Shown: positions 45,766 through 57,700 of the stretch, one piece after another
How positions within the stretch are numbered: the stretch's first letter is position 1
Layout: each line of letters begins with the position of its first letter
NCBI GenBank assembly: GCA_951804985.1
Contig: OX638135.1
Location: 67,220,507 to 67,284,506 of the forward strand
Direction of reading: 5' to 3'
Origin: Dryomyza anilis
Lineage: Eukaryota > Arthropoda > Insecta > Diptera > Dryomyzidae
Length of the DNA stretch: 64,000 nt
The notes under the pieces: generated by a model
Told to the model about the DNA's origin: nothing
Database searches by the model: none
Seen by the model: the letters and a program-made list of their open reading frames with translations, nothing else
Position numbers and translations under genes: made by a program

Positions 45766-45777
45766 CCGGCTGCGCCA
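45741..45777 (-). promoter_or_regulatory. G3 primer-binding site, duplicated
   Basis: TGGCGCAGCCGG (minus strand, 45777 to 45766) lies 1 nt after the LTR end. A second exact copy (45752 to 45741) follows 25 bp further in, together with a copy of the LTR end TTTAACAT. The same 12-mer is the G1 primer site. tRNA-Ser is the likely primer by analogy with 17.6/297. Confidence 0.85.
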
Positions 45778-45778
45778 A

Positions 45779-46510
45779 TGTTAAAGTCCCTATTTGATCA
45801 CCTAAAAATAAGACATTTAATAAATAATAACACTTACACCATTTCAAGTTTTATCCTCTTTATAATTTTATTTCCTTTTTCTTTGTTCCACTTCTTCGAC
45901 TCACTTCTTAATCTCTTAAAAACTAAATAACTACAGCTTATATACTAATACTTAATCTAAGTTTCAATGCTACTTTTCCAGTGTCTTTTGCTGCTTCAGC
46001 CTAGAAACATAATTTTGGCCAATCACATTGTGTTTTGCTGCTTATGCCCAGAAGCATAATTTTAACCAATCACAAGTTCCGTAAAGAACTCAAGTTCGAT
46101 CCACAACTCGACTTCTTAACGCTGACCGTGAAAGCAACTCTTGCATAATCAGCAACCCGCGAAGACATTGAATTTAGACCATCGCAAAGTCATTGAATTG
46201 AAGTCATCTTTGTTTACAAACAAATTGCACCACGTGCTTATTTTCTTCAAGCTAGCAACTTGACGCTGCTGCGAATTTGGTTTATAGTTACAATTGCTGA
46301 CTAAGTAAATTGTCGCCGCTTATTTTGGCAACGACCAAAAGGTGTGTCATCAAACCAACATCATTTACTTTTTGTTTTAACAACAATTAGAATGCATATA
46401 ATATAATTTAAATATTTAGCAATTAATATTTAGCAACAGCAAATATCCACTAGAAAAATATCAATGAACTGTCACGCTATGAGTGACTGTCATAATGCTA
46501 ACTCTCAACA
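45779..46510 (-). repeat. G3 5' LTR (732 bp)
   Basis: Bounded by the primer site on one side and the CGTT target duplication on the other. Minus-strand ends are TGTTGAGAG and CTTTAACA. The 45779-46099 part matches the 3' LTR; 46100-46510 (the U3 side) has no counterpart in the left LTR. No strong TATA box is seen. Confidence 0.9.
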
Positions 46511-46514
46511 CGTT

Positions 46515-48162
46515 GTACGGGTTTGACTTCGACATGCCTACGAATTTAATGCGTAAATGTTCACCTTTATTTAACGCAGAAGACTACAATAAGGTACTAA
46601 AGTACCAAATACAGCGATTACACGAGATCGTCAGGCAAAATTAATGTAGGGCCAAGGAGGTGTCGAAAAAAACAATACGACAAGAACCTCAACCCTATAC
46701 AATTCAAATCACACGTTATGATTTTAATGAAAAACCAAACTAGGAAGAATAAGTTCTCTCCAATTTGGAAAGGACCCTACGTGGTCGTTGATCAAAAACA
46801 AAGATTAGAAAAATTCATAATAATTTGTTAAAGGCATATCACAAATAGTGTATGCCATTAAAACTAAAAATATTATAATATTACCCTAGCTTAGAACCCA
46901 TAAAAGTAACAATATAAAACCAATTAGCTATGCGTTGCCAATTAAACTCGTTGATTGCAACGTTATGAAAACATTATGCAACATTTAGAAATAAAAATAA
47001 ATCTTACCATAAGCTTTACAGTAATCAGTAAAGAAGGCCTTAAATAACTCGTCATTTGGAGGAAGAATAAATATAAATAGTTTAGGAAAACAGTAAGTAA
47101 AAAACAAAGGAAAAATTATAATAATAAAAAAAAAATATATAGGACATATTAAAAATAATAATTTAGTAATAAGAAATACAAAAATATATATATATAACTA
47201 TTTTAGGAAAAGAACTTATAATTTTAAAGTTAGTTAATCATCAATTGAGAAAATGAATAAATTAAGCAAAGGTAACAAATTGCCTTCATATTAAATTAAA
47301 TGAACATTCGTCATAAAATTGTCGTATTCAATGCGGATAACGCAAACCAACAACTGTCTTACTGACCTACATTAATAGCGCAAGCTAACAAACCCTGAAA
47401 ATGGTCATTCCCCCAAGTGTTATGCAATTTGTACGAACGTATGTATATCATACGTTAATCAAGCGTTAATAGCTGGCATATAAATGCAGATCTTGCAGTT
47501 TTTTTTGATACCATAAACAATAATTTGAATAAATTCAATTTGAATAAGTTTAAATATAACAAATAAATTTTAAATGAATTTGAAGAAATTACTTATAATA
47601 ATTCAAATTACTTAAAGAAGAATAATATTAGTTAGTATTCAATTAAAAAAAAGAGAAATATATAGATATCTAGTAAAAGTGGAAAAATATTAGTAAAATA
47701 AATAAAATGAATAATATATTTATATAGGCATTAAATATAATTTTTTTACTTAAAAATAATTTTTAATTTTTAAAGAATAGAAAACAAAAGAGAAAAAAAA
47801 AATAAGAAGAGATTAAAAATAAAAAAAAAAAACAAATATATATATGAAAAAAAAAATAGGGAATTAAATTAAAAAAAAGAGGGATACAAATTTGAATAAA
47901 AGAGAAGACAAAAAAAAATATAATAATATTAACTATTAAAATTTTTAAAGAATAAAAAAAGAGATAAAAAAAAATGTATGGAAAAAATAATATATATGAA
48001 ACAAATTTTAATTAAAGAGAAAAAAACAAAAAGAATAAAAAAAAGATAACAATATTAACTATTCAATTCTTAAAGAAAAAAAAGAGATAAAAAAAATATA
48101 TATGAAAAAAATATATGAAAAATGGGGAACTAAAATTTTAAAAAAAGAAGGAGGTATAAAAA
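46515..48162 (+). pseudogene. G2 integrase end and 3' region (copy 2)
   Basis: Continues the integrase split by G3: GFDFDMPTNLMRKCSPLFNAEDYNKV to the stop near 46642, a degenerate GPY/F-like end to about 46815, then AT- and purine-rich 3' sequence. It keeps about 260 bp (47632-47885) that copy 1 lost. Confidence 0.85.
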
Positions 48163-48838
48163 TGTATGCAACTGATTTAACTTATATGTGTTTTGCATGT
48201 GTATTGAGTGTGTCTGTTGGTTTTGAATTGATTTTATATTTGGTTTGGAGAGGTGTAAAAAATTATATGAGCGACTTTTATATGCCCTACTGTTGGACCA
48301 GATTTCTCCTCTTGTTCTTCTGTGTGCTGGGACGGATTTGCCTTGTTCATTTTCAATGGTTCGTTGTATGTGGTGCGTTGGGTCTGTTGAGCTTCGATGG
48401 TTCTTGTAGAATTTGCAAACGGTGCTATCTCCAGTGGGTGTCGTCATGGTAATACTCTGGATTCTAAATCGTTCAGGAGAGTTTTGTCCCGTTGACTCGG
48501 TTGTCGATATGTTCGAGATGAGTGTTTTATTTTTTTTCCCTGCGATCTTGTCAAACAAATTTTTGAATCATCTTGTTGCTCATGTCGCGTTATGTAGGAT
48601 ATTTTAGATTTCCGAATTGTTGATATCAGAAAACCAAGTGGTTCGATATTGCATCGTTTTTTTTCTTTATGTATGATTGAAGACATAATAATGCGATGTC
48701 TCTTTTTCTTTTTTACTATATTTTTCAAGGTCCATTTTACATCTAGTATTTGGCAATTGTGGCAATTTTCTAGGTCCATTTTGCATCTTGTTATTTGCAT
48801 CTTGCATTTGGCAATTGTAAACATTCAATCATTGCAAC
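48163..48838 (-). repeat. Candidate LTR segment (copy 2)
   Basis: Matches 19784-20459 nearly base for base, including TATAAAAG on the minus strand (near 48275). It agrees with copy 1 against the version inside the tandem units (AGCTTC rather than ACCTTC; TATGCCCTAC rather than TATGCCCCAC). Confidence 0.4.
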
Positions 48839-48854
48839 CTACTTGTATTTCATT

Positions 48855-49838
48855 TTAGAAAGTTTCCTTGCGCAGCGGTTTCAGGAACGCAAATTTACTG
48901 AAGTGATCGAGCATAATGAATATGTAGCTGTTTCCACTTTTCGAGCGTGTGTATGGGCCCATGAAGTCAATATACAGTTTCTGAAATGGTTGCTCAGTTA
49001 CTGTTTCGGCTCCCATCGGTGGTTTTAGAACTTTGTTCACTGACTTGTTCTCTTTACAAGCTTCGCATTTTGCGATATAGTTTCGCCCCTGTGTTGCCAT
49101 GTTTGGCCAATAATTGAGTTGGCGTTGGCGATGCAGCGTATTGTGAATACCACCGTGAGCGTTTGTTGGTGGCTCGTGAGCTTCGGCAATGAGCGTGGTT
49201 GTGAGCGACGACGGTAGTTTCCACGTGAACTCTTCTGTTTCTGGTGTTCGGTTGAATAGCGTGCGCTTATATATAAAGTTGTCTATGATGTTTACGTCTG
49301 GTAGGCTTTCCTTGTTTCCGTTTATTGTTTTGATCATTTCCAAATACTCTTCACCGTCAAACTCAGTCGTATCGAATCTAAGAATGGTGTATTCATCAGG
49401 CGTGAGCGCTTCTATAAACGCGCGCGATAGAGTGTCTGGTACGACGTTAAGTGTACCCTTCCGATGCTCAATCGCGAAGTCAAACGCTTGTAATTTCAAG
49501 CTCCAGCGCGCTAATTTGCCGGACAGGTCTTTCAGCGTCATTAACCACTTGAGCGAAGCGTGGTCAGTGATGACGGTAAACGGCATGCCTTCGATGTAAG
49601 GCCTGAATTTTTGAATTGCGGCCACGGCTGCCAGACACTCTTTTTCTATAACAGTGTAGTTCACTTGCACAGGGTTTAATTTTTGAGAGAAATAGCTTAT
49701 TGGTCGTTCCTCGCATTCTTCGTTCTTTTGGAACAAAACAGCGCCAATCCCGCGATTTGAAGCATCATACTGAACATAGAAATGGCGTGTGAAATCTGCA
49801 TTGATTAGAACCGGTGCAGTCGAGAGAGCGTCTTTCAT
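48855..49838 (-). pseudogene. pol: G4 pol: RNase H and integrase start (copy 2)
   Basis: A 327-codon open frame, better kept than copy 1. RNase H motifs YDASNRGIGAVLF, EKECLAAVAAI and TDHASLKWL lead to an integrase zinc finger (HGGIHNTLHRQRQLNYWP, CEACKEN) with the 28 bp that copy 1 lost, then YIDFMGPY with the first catalytic Asp. It is cut at FLKPLRKETF as in copy 1, so the truncation predates the duplication. Confidence 0.9.
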
Positions 49839-49851
49839 CTTTTGAAATGCT

Positions 49852-50918
49852 TCAATCGCTTCTGAAATACAATTCGTTTCCGATAACGAGCAGGTCGTCC
49901 AGGTAGACGAACACTTTCTGTCGTTGACGCTGTGGTATGGCCTTGTCCATCAGGCGGCACATGCGTTGAGCGGCGTGGCAAAGGCCGAATAGCATCACGA
50001 CGAACTGATATAGTGGTCTACCTGTAATTGTGAACGCGGTTTGGTCCCTACTACCCTCCTCGAGTTGCACCTGCCATAAAGCGTCCTTCAAGTCTATGCA
50101 TACTCTGCTCCAAATGCTGTAGGTGATCTATAATTGGCAGCGGAAAACGTCTTTTACGGTGTGAGTGTTGACGTCGCGTGAGTCTAGGCACTGTCTGTTC
50201 TTGCCAGGTTTACGAATCAGCATTGTCCTACTCAACCACTCTGATTCTTCGCAAATTTCGATAACACACATACCAATCATCCGGTCGACTTCTTCTTCGA
50301 GTGCTGCTTGTTCCACTGGCGTGATCATCTGGATTTTATGCTTAACCGGTCTGGTGTTTTCATTTATTTTGATATTATGTTGTTCTAGATGGTGAATTTA
50401 TGCATCTCCACCTTTCGGCTCTTTTCGGTCATCAAACTATTTATTTCATTATATCGCGGTGCATTATTCGTGCCAAATACTTCGGTTGCTAATTCGACCT
50501 CGTGCCAGAATGGTACGTCGAGAATAATTTTCGTAATTAGCGCTGGGCACAGTTAAAATTTTATGGTTTTGGTTTCATCTTTAAAATTAACTTCTGCTAA
50601 AACTTTTCCTATGACGTTGTGTCGCCCGCCATCTGATATTCTAACTTGGCTATTTTTAGACCAAGTTTCTTGGCCATGTCAACACAACCTTCTTCAAGAA
50701 AATTTAGCGAAGCTCCCAAATCAAGCAGACCAAGAATTTGTTTTCCCCTCACGTCATCGTCGCTACAGATTTCAGAGGTTGACATCGCCTTCCTCTCCTC
50801 TCGTCTATCTTTGTAACGCTTTCTTGCCTTTTTTACTTTGTCACGCTCGTCAAATGGCAGAAAACTACAGTATTCGGCATTTAAAAACCGCATACTATGC
50901 GCCACAAGCCAATGTGGG
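49852..50918 (-). pseudogene. pol: G4 pol: protease and reverse transcriptase (copy 2, first unit)
   Basis: RT pieces: LKDALWQVQL and GRPLYQFVVMLFGLC with YLDDLLVIG (frame 50091-49852), and the fingers EEEVDRMIGMCVIEI...IRKPGKNRQCLDSRDVN (50328-50128). Upstream, frame 50905-50609 has LLDLGASLNFLEEGCVD, a protease motif whose usual D-S/T-G reads D-L-G, so it is probably inactive. This PR stretch exists only here; copy 1 lacks it. Confidence 0.85.
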
Positions 50919-52105
50919 CGCTTCTATAAACGCGCGTGATAGAGTGTCTGGTACGACGTTAAGTGTACCCTTCCGATGCTCAATCGTGAAGTCAAACGCT
51001 TGTAATTTCAAGCTCCAGCGCGCTAATTTGCCGGACAGGTCTTTCAGCGTCATTAACCACTTGAGCGACGCGTGGTCAGTGATGACGATAAACGGCATGT
51101 CTTCGATGTAAGGCCTGAATTTTTGAATTGCGGCCACGGCTGCCAGATACTCTTTTTCTATAACAGTGTAGTTCACTTGCACAGGGTTTAATTTTTGAAA
51201 GAAATAGCTTATTGGTCGTTCCTCGCATTCTTCGTTCTTTTGGAACAAAACAACGCCAATCCCGCGATTTGAAGCATCATACTGAACATAGAAATGGCGT
51301 GTGAAATCTGCATTGATTAGAACCGGTGCAGTCGAGAGAGCGTCTTTCATCTTTTGAAATGCTTCAATCGCTTCTGAAATACAATTCGTTTCCGATAACG
51401 AGCAGGTCGTCCAGGTAGACGAACACTTTCTGTCGTTGACGCTGTGGTATGGCCTTGTCCATCAGGCGGCACATGCGTTGAGCGGCGTGGCAAAGGCCGA
51501 ATAGCATCACGACGAACTGATATAGTGGTCTACCTGTAATTGTGAACGCGGTTTGATCCCTACTACCCTCCTCGAGTGGCACCTGCCATAAAGCGTCCTT
51601 CAAGTCTATGCATACTCTGCTCCAAATGCTGTAGGTGACCATCTATATTTGGCAGCGGACAAACGTCTTTTACGGTGTGAGTGTTGACGTCGCGTCAGTT
51701 TACGATTCAGCATTGTCCTACTCAGGATTATGATTCAGCATTGTCCTACTCAACCACTCTGATCCTTCGCAAATTTCGATAACGCACATACCAATTATCC
51801 GGTCGACTTCTTCTTCGAGCGCTGCTTGTTCCGCTGGCGTGACCATCTGGATTTTATGCTTGACCGGTCTGGTGTTTTCATTTATTTTGATATTATGTTG
51901 TTCTAGATGGTGAATTCATGCATCTCCACCTTTCCGCTCTTTTCGGTCATCAAACTATTTATTTCAATATATCCTGGTGCATTATTCGTTCCAAATACTT
52001 CGGTTGCTAATTCGACCTCGTGCCAGAATGGTATGTCGAGAATAATTTTTGTAATTAGCGCTGGGCATAGATACAATTTTAAGGTTTTGGTATCATCTTT
52101 ACAAT
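50919..52105 (-). pseudogene. pol: G4 pol: repeated RNase H and RT (copy 2, second unit)
   Basis: From 50919 the sequence restarts at a point equivalent to 49406 (offset 1513): RNase H (frame 51350-50895) then RT (frame 51642-51364) with YLDDLLVIG, then a shortened linker as in copy 1 (the word ATTCAGCATTGTCCTACTCA twice near 51714 and 51733). The order gag, RT, RNase H, PR, RT, RNase H, IN shows that two G4 copies with different deletions are fused here. Confidence 0.88.
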
Positions 52106-53117
52106 TAACTTCTGCTTACACTTTTCCTATGACGTTGTGTCGCCCGCCATCTGATGTTCAAACTTGGTTTTTTTAGACCAAGTTTCTTGGCCATGTCAAC
52201 ACAACCTTCTTCAAGCCTTTTTCTTTGTTTCGCTCGCACTGTTATTACGTTCTCCAGACCGCAGTGGTAGCAGAACAAGTTTCGCTGTGGTGCTGGACAC
52301 GCAAAGAAACCGTGGCCCTGCTGCTTACAGTTCCAACATGCATGTTTACGCCGTTGAGTATTCGACATTGTAGGTCGTCGCTGTTGTATAGCCTCTACGC
52401 ATTCTTTCAGGTAAGTATCGCCATATCCATCGTTTTCGTATCTTAGATCGTATGATTTGTGCATAGGTGTCCATTGGATTCGAGGGGCGTCTCTATCCGG
52501 AAATGCTGCTTCAGCGTCAAGACCGGCTTCATATAGCTGATCCAGGGAAAACATGGCCTGAGGATAGATCATCCGACAAATATCTTCGGCTGTGTTCCTC
52601 TTCATGGTTTTTATGATCTCCTCTTCTGGCATGGAATGGGCCAATTGGTCGCAGAGAGCTATGATGTCGTCGTAAGATGATAAAAATATAAAAATCCCGC
52701 ATAATTGCTTCCCATGGATAATCATATTGAAGCTGGTTTCTAGCCGGAAGATAAACTCATCTACCGAAAGGCCACGACGTCCTTCAAATTTGAGGCCCCA
52801 TTTGTCTACCCGAATAATGTCTGGAGATGGTAGCCATGCCTGTGTCTGCTGGTATCTTTGGTGGTGGTTGGTGAACTTCAGGGCGATGTATTGGTGACGG
52901 CTGTTGAGCGCTGCGCTGATCTTGGTGCTGATGATTGACGAGACGAGAATTGCTGCACCTGTCTCTGATTTTGCAGAATAAAGTCTCCCGCCATTCGATT
53001 TAGTGTTGATGTGGGAATGCTCTTTTTGATCGCACCAGTGTTTCTCTTCATTAAAGTTGTTGAAGACCAATTCTTCAGTGGTAACGCTTTCGAATGGTTC
53101 TCCTCATCGCCGCCCAT
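52105..53117 (-). pseudogene. gag: G4 gag (copy 2)
   Basis: The frame 53070-52105 (321 codons) matches copy 1 with the capsid-like part and knuckle CWNCKQQGHGFFAC. It then continues into a short stretch that belongs beyond the protease motif (EEGCVDMAKKLGLKK), joined by deletion. A frame from 53117 may be the true N-terminus. Confidence 0.8.
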
Positions 53118-53478
53118 TTGAAATTTAAGTTGCCGGACTTCTTCTTGGTAAAACCTAAAAACTCACTTTAGCGTAACACGGATTCACCACACAGATTCTC
53201 ACTCCCCGTATGTAAACTCTGATTCACATTTATTAAATTTGTTTCTTCCGCAGATAACTGTTTGTCGCTTTTTGGAGGTTTGACAGCACCTGATGCGGAC
53301 TTATCGACTGGCTAAGTATTCGAATAATAAAAAAAAATCAACTAATTGCTATATTTTCCTTGCAGGTAGTGCGTATTATTAAGTTTTAGGTAGTATTATT
53401 TAAAATATCCTTAAGAAAAATTGTAAGGCTATTTTGAGCCAGAGAAATAACATTTTTTTAAATTAATTTAAAGCATTA

Positions 53479-54727
53479 CACTGTGCGCACCCATTTTGCC
53501 ACCAGAAATGAAAGTTACATATTCTTATGGATTTTGACATTCTAAGAATAATGGCGTTTTCAAGGATATTTGACAAAAACGAAAAACCACGTTTTTGAGA
53601 ATTCTATTGGTTGGTAAGCAACAACTGACTTATTTTTATTTTATTCAAAACATGCATAACAGAACACAAATTATATGTACATATCAATTTTTTAAATTGC
53701 TTTAACAGGACCTGAGATATGAAGCAAAAAGGACTCATTTTTAGGCTAAAAATAGATCTATTTTTGAGCATTTGTTACTCAATATCCAGTTGAGCACCAT
53801 TCTTGTGCTTTGCATTATAACTAAGCAAATCTCATAGATTTCAATCCGGTTTTATTCAAGAAAATCGTAAACGTCAAAATTGGGCATACGAATTAAAAAA
53901 AGTGAAAAGTTTTAGAAAATAAATTAAAAATTATTATGCATAATAAATTCGTAGAAATATTATTAATTCGTATTTTTTTTTACTCTTTTACAATATTATT
54001 GTGGTAAGGGAGATAGTTCGGTCAAATTTATCAATTCATGGATCCTCTTGATACCAGATATAAATCCTGATTCATAATAATATTTTACAAATACGGAAAC
54101 ACATAACCGGTATCTAAAGGTCCAATGAATTGATAAGTTTGACCCAACTATCTCCCTTACCACAATAATATTGTAAAAGAGTAAAAAAACGTACGAGTTA
54201 CTAATATTTCTACGAAATTATTATGGTTAATAATTTTTGTTTTATTTTTAAAAACTTTTTTTTTTTATTTTGTATGCCCAATTTTGACGTTTACGATTTT
54301 TTTGAATAAAACAGAATTGAAATATTTGAGATTTGCTAACTTATAATGTAAAGCACAAGAATGGTATACAACTGGGAACTGAGAAACAAATGCTCAAAAA
54401 TGGGTCTTTTTTTAACCCAAAAATGAGTCCTTTTTGCATCATATCTCAGGTCCTGTTAAAGGAATTTTAAAAACTGATATGTACATATAATTTGTGTTCT
54501 GTTATGCATGTTTTGAATAAAATAAAAATTAGTCTGACATTATAATCAACGCTTACCCAACTATAAAATCTTCAAAAACGTGGTTTTTCGTTTATCTCAA
54601 ATATCTTTGAAACTGTACGTGTAGGGAAAAAACTGAAAACGCCATTGTTCTTAGAACGTCCAAATCCATAAGAATATGCAACTTTCATTTCTGGTGTCGA
54701 AAATTGTTGTCAAATGTGCGCACAGTG
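53479..54727. mobile_element. Foldback DNA element (copy 2)
   Basis: Same element as 23570-24844, with TTA on both sides (53476-53478 and 54728-54730). It has lost 27 bp in the left arm near 53562. Confidence 0.85.
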
Positions 54728-54730
54728 TTA

Positions 54731-57700
54731 TTAAACTTAAAATATAAAACAAATATAAAAATGAAATGCAAATTTAAAAAATTACAATTAAACACAATTT
54801 TAAAGATGTAAAATTAAAATTAACTAATTAAAATTAATTAAATGTTACAACTTTTGAATTAAAATCTTTGAAATAAAAATGAAATTTTATGTTGAAGATA
54901 TTTGAAATTTATTGTTCAAACAATTGAACTTAATGACTAACACCTAACGCAATAATATGATAAGTTAAAATATGAAACTAATTCAATTTTAAAATGTATA
55001 AAATGAAAAAGATGTAATTTATATATAATGGCGAACATAATGATCGAACATAATTGTTTTGTGAGCGAACATAATTGTTTTGAAAAAGACGAACAGGAAA
55101 CAGACAAACGTATAAATATTGTTAGTGTATTTTAGTGTCATTTTCGTCAAGTCTTGGTTGTATAATTACTTAATCTAAAATTGGTAAAAACGGTATAAAT
55201 AAAAATTGTATAAACATGATACGATTAAACAGAACATTTCATTGTAACACTTAAGACATCATTATTTAAACAAAATGAAAACTAGAACATTTAGAACTTG
55301 GATGCAATTGAGGGCGGTTATATCATTGCCTAGCTCACGACACCAAGACTAAATACAACTACACACAACTACATAACTATTTCGTTTAAGAACCTGGTCA
55401 AGTAACATGAACTTACTTGACTAAGACGCAAACGAAACAGTTAATATAATTTAAACAAAGTAACAATACTACTTGAATTGACTACAAAAGGACAATATAA
55501 GGACATCATTACTACCTATGTAAATTAAATTTATATCACAGCATATTTAAAATTAATTGTATTGCACTTAATTTGGTGTCAACGTAGTCGTTCATGTCAG
55601 AAGCGATTTGAGTTGATGCGCATTTGTTGCATCACACAAAGACTCTAAATCCGACTACGACAAGACTAAATATTGCACTTTATTTTAAATTAACTTGAAA
55701 TTAATTTTACGTGAATTAGCACTTTTTACGTTCGCTCCAACTTGTCGCAATTTGTGTCCACGGGTTTACACGTTGCCCAAAGACTTACAAGTGGATTGAA
55801 CTTAGCGAGCACTATATCACAGATTTTTGCTTTAATTTCGATATCGTCGATATCATATTTTAGTTGTCGCGATTTCGACTGGCGAATGTTTTAGCGTCAT
55901 CCGAAGACTTACAGCTGTAAATGTTTTCGACGAAAATAAATTCTTTCACTTGAAAACTAAACTATTCTATATCTAATTTATTGCACCGATTTATTTCTTC
56001 CTGACGTCAATCGTATGATGTCGCAATTTGGATTAAAGGGTTTTATCTCTTTATCCAAAGACTTACAGGCACGGTTGACGGTCAGCAAAAGTCAATTATT
56101 GCACTACAAAATCCCTAAACATGAAAAAAATTATATTTCGTCCGGACTAAGCCGACCGTTGGGCACCACTGTTAGTGCGAGCGTGCTGTCTAGTAGGAGG
56201 ATAGAAAAAAGGGAAAAATAGAGGCAGATAAAAAGTGGAGAAAGAATAAGAGGAAAGGAAAATGACAACCCAGTGGAGAGGATCGGCTGGCATGCTCGCG
56301 GACTTCCGGCTACAGCTCGTCGGACATGGGGTGAGTCTTTGCTCATCCACTGGGGTTACACGCACTAGTCAGAAATGTCATGTCGTCAAAATTACTATCA
56401 AAAACATCAAACAAACTTAACAAAACCCTATCAAAAACATATGCTGTGATGAAACGAAAACGCGGTAATTATACAAACAACGAACAGACGAACACAGGGG
56501 CGATTAGGTGGTTTTTAATCGCCCCGGGCAAATCCCTTCACACCATGGATTACCTATGCCCATAAATGGTAATCCCCTATTAAAACCTGACACTAAACAC
56601 TTGACATCAATCACACCTCAATTTCTCTACGGTTCGATCCTACAGTCACGCCCATTAAAACTTTTAGGCTATCATGACATTAAAACGAACATTCAAGAAA
56701 GCAACAAAAAGTAGATTTAAAATATTTTTAATTAAACCAAATTAATGCTAGTACATAAAACTAAAATTATTTAAATAAATCGAAATTAAAATGAAGAACT
56801 AAATTGAAAAAAAAAAAATAAAAATACTGAATTTAAAAACATTTAATTAAAACAAAAACTAGAAATATAAATAACAAATAATTAATCAAATGCAAACATA
56901 TCAAAAATCTTCCCATAATTTCTGGGGCCGCAAGAACAAAGAAATTTAAAACACCAGAAAAAGAGCTCTTTTTAAAGGGACACGTAATATTCTGTACAAT
57001 TAACAAAAACATCTTTTATGACTTACACGCATTTCATGTGTGCTGACGATTATAACGATAACGATTATAAAGAAAGTAATTTAGGAAATATAAAAATATA
57101 ATAAAATGTTATATAAAAATATAATAAGATTAAAACTAAGACAATACAACATAAACTAAACAACTGAGGCATTGGTCCCTCGATACGCAGACGTGTTTAA
57201 AATTTTTCCCGCGATGTGTTTTTATAAATTATAAACAACATTTATTAAAAACGATGGACATTTATTTTTAAAAATGCCCAAACTTGATGCCAAAATATTG
57301 CCAAATGGTGGCTGAGCCCTCGGGTATGTGAGGCGTCTATTTTATGTTTCCCGGGTTGTGTCTATCACGATGTGCAGACGATAAAAATATATATATATAT
57401 ATACATGTAAATATTATATAAAAATGGCGATTGTTGGAGAGTTTACGGTGGAGTTGGGAGACATCAAGCGTCGCAGTTTCAAAAAAAATGTGAAACAAAA
57501 ATGTATTTTATTTTCATCAACATCACTAATGAACGTAAATGGTTCAATTATAGCATTAATTTGAATACGTGGATGTACATGGTAAAATTTAAATATGTGG
57601 ACTTAAATATTTGTCCCTGGGGTATAAATAAGTAAGATGGTACTTATCGTATCTTTGGCGTGTCGTCTTCTCGGTTCGGTCACTGCAACTTGAGTCCGCC

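Larger units (their letters stand above)
37010..46510 (-). mobile_element. G3: near-complete Ty3/Gypsy element, minus strand
   Basis: The element is 9,501 bp, starts TGTTAAAG and ends CTCAACA on the plus strand, and is flanked by the 4-bp target duplication CGTT (37006-37009 and 46511-46514). The empty site is seen at 18375-18390 (CGTACGTTGTACGG). Minus order: 5' LTR (right), primer site, leader, gag, pol with PR, RT, RNase H and IN, then about 3 kb without a recognised gene, then a 3' LTR that matches only in part. No env is recognised. Gag is open; pol has one stop and one frameshift. Confidence 0.93.
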
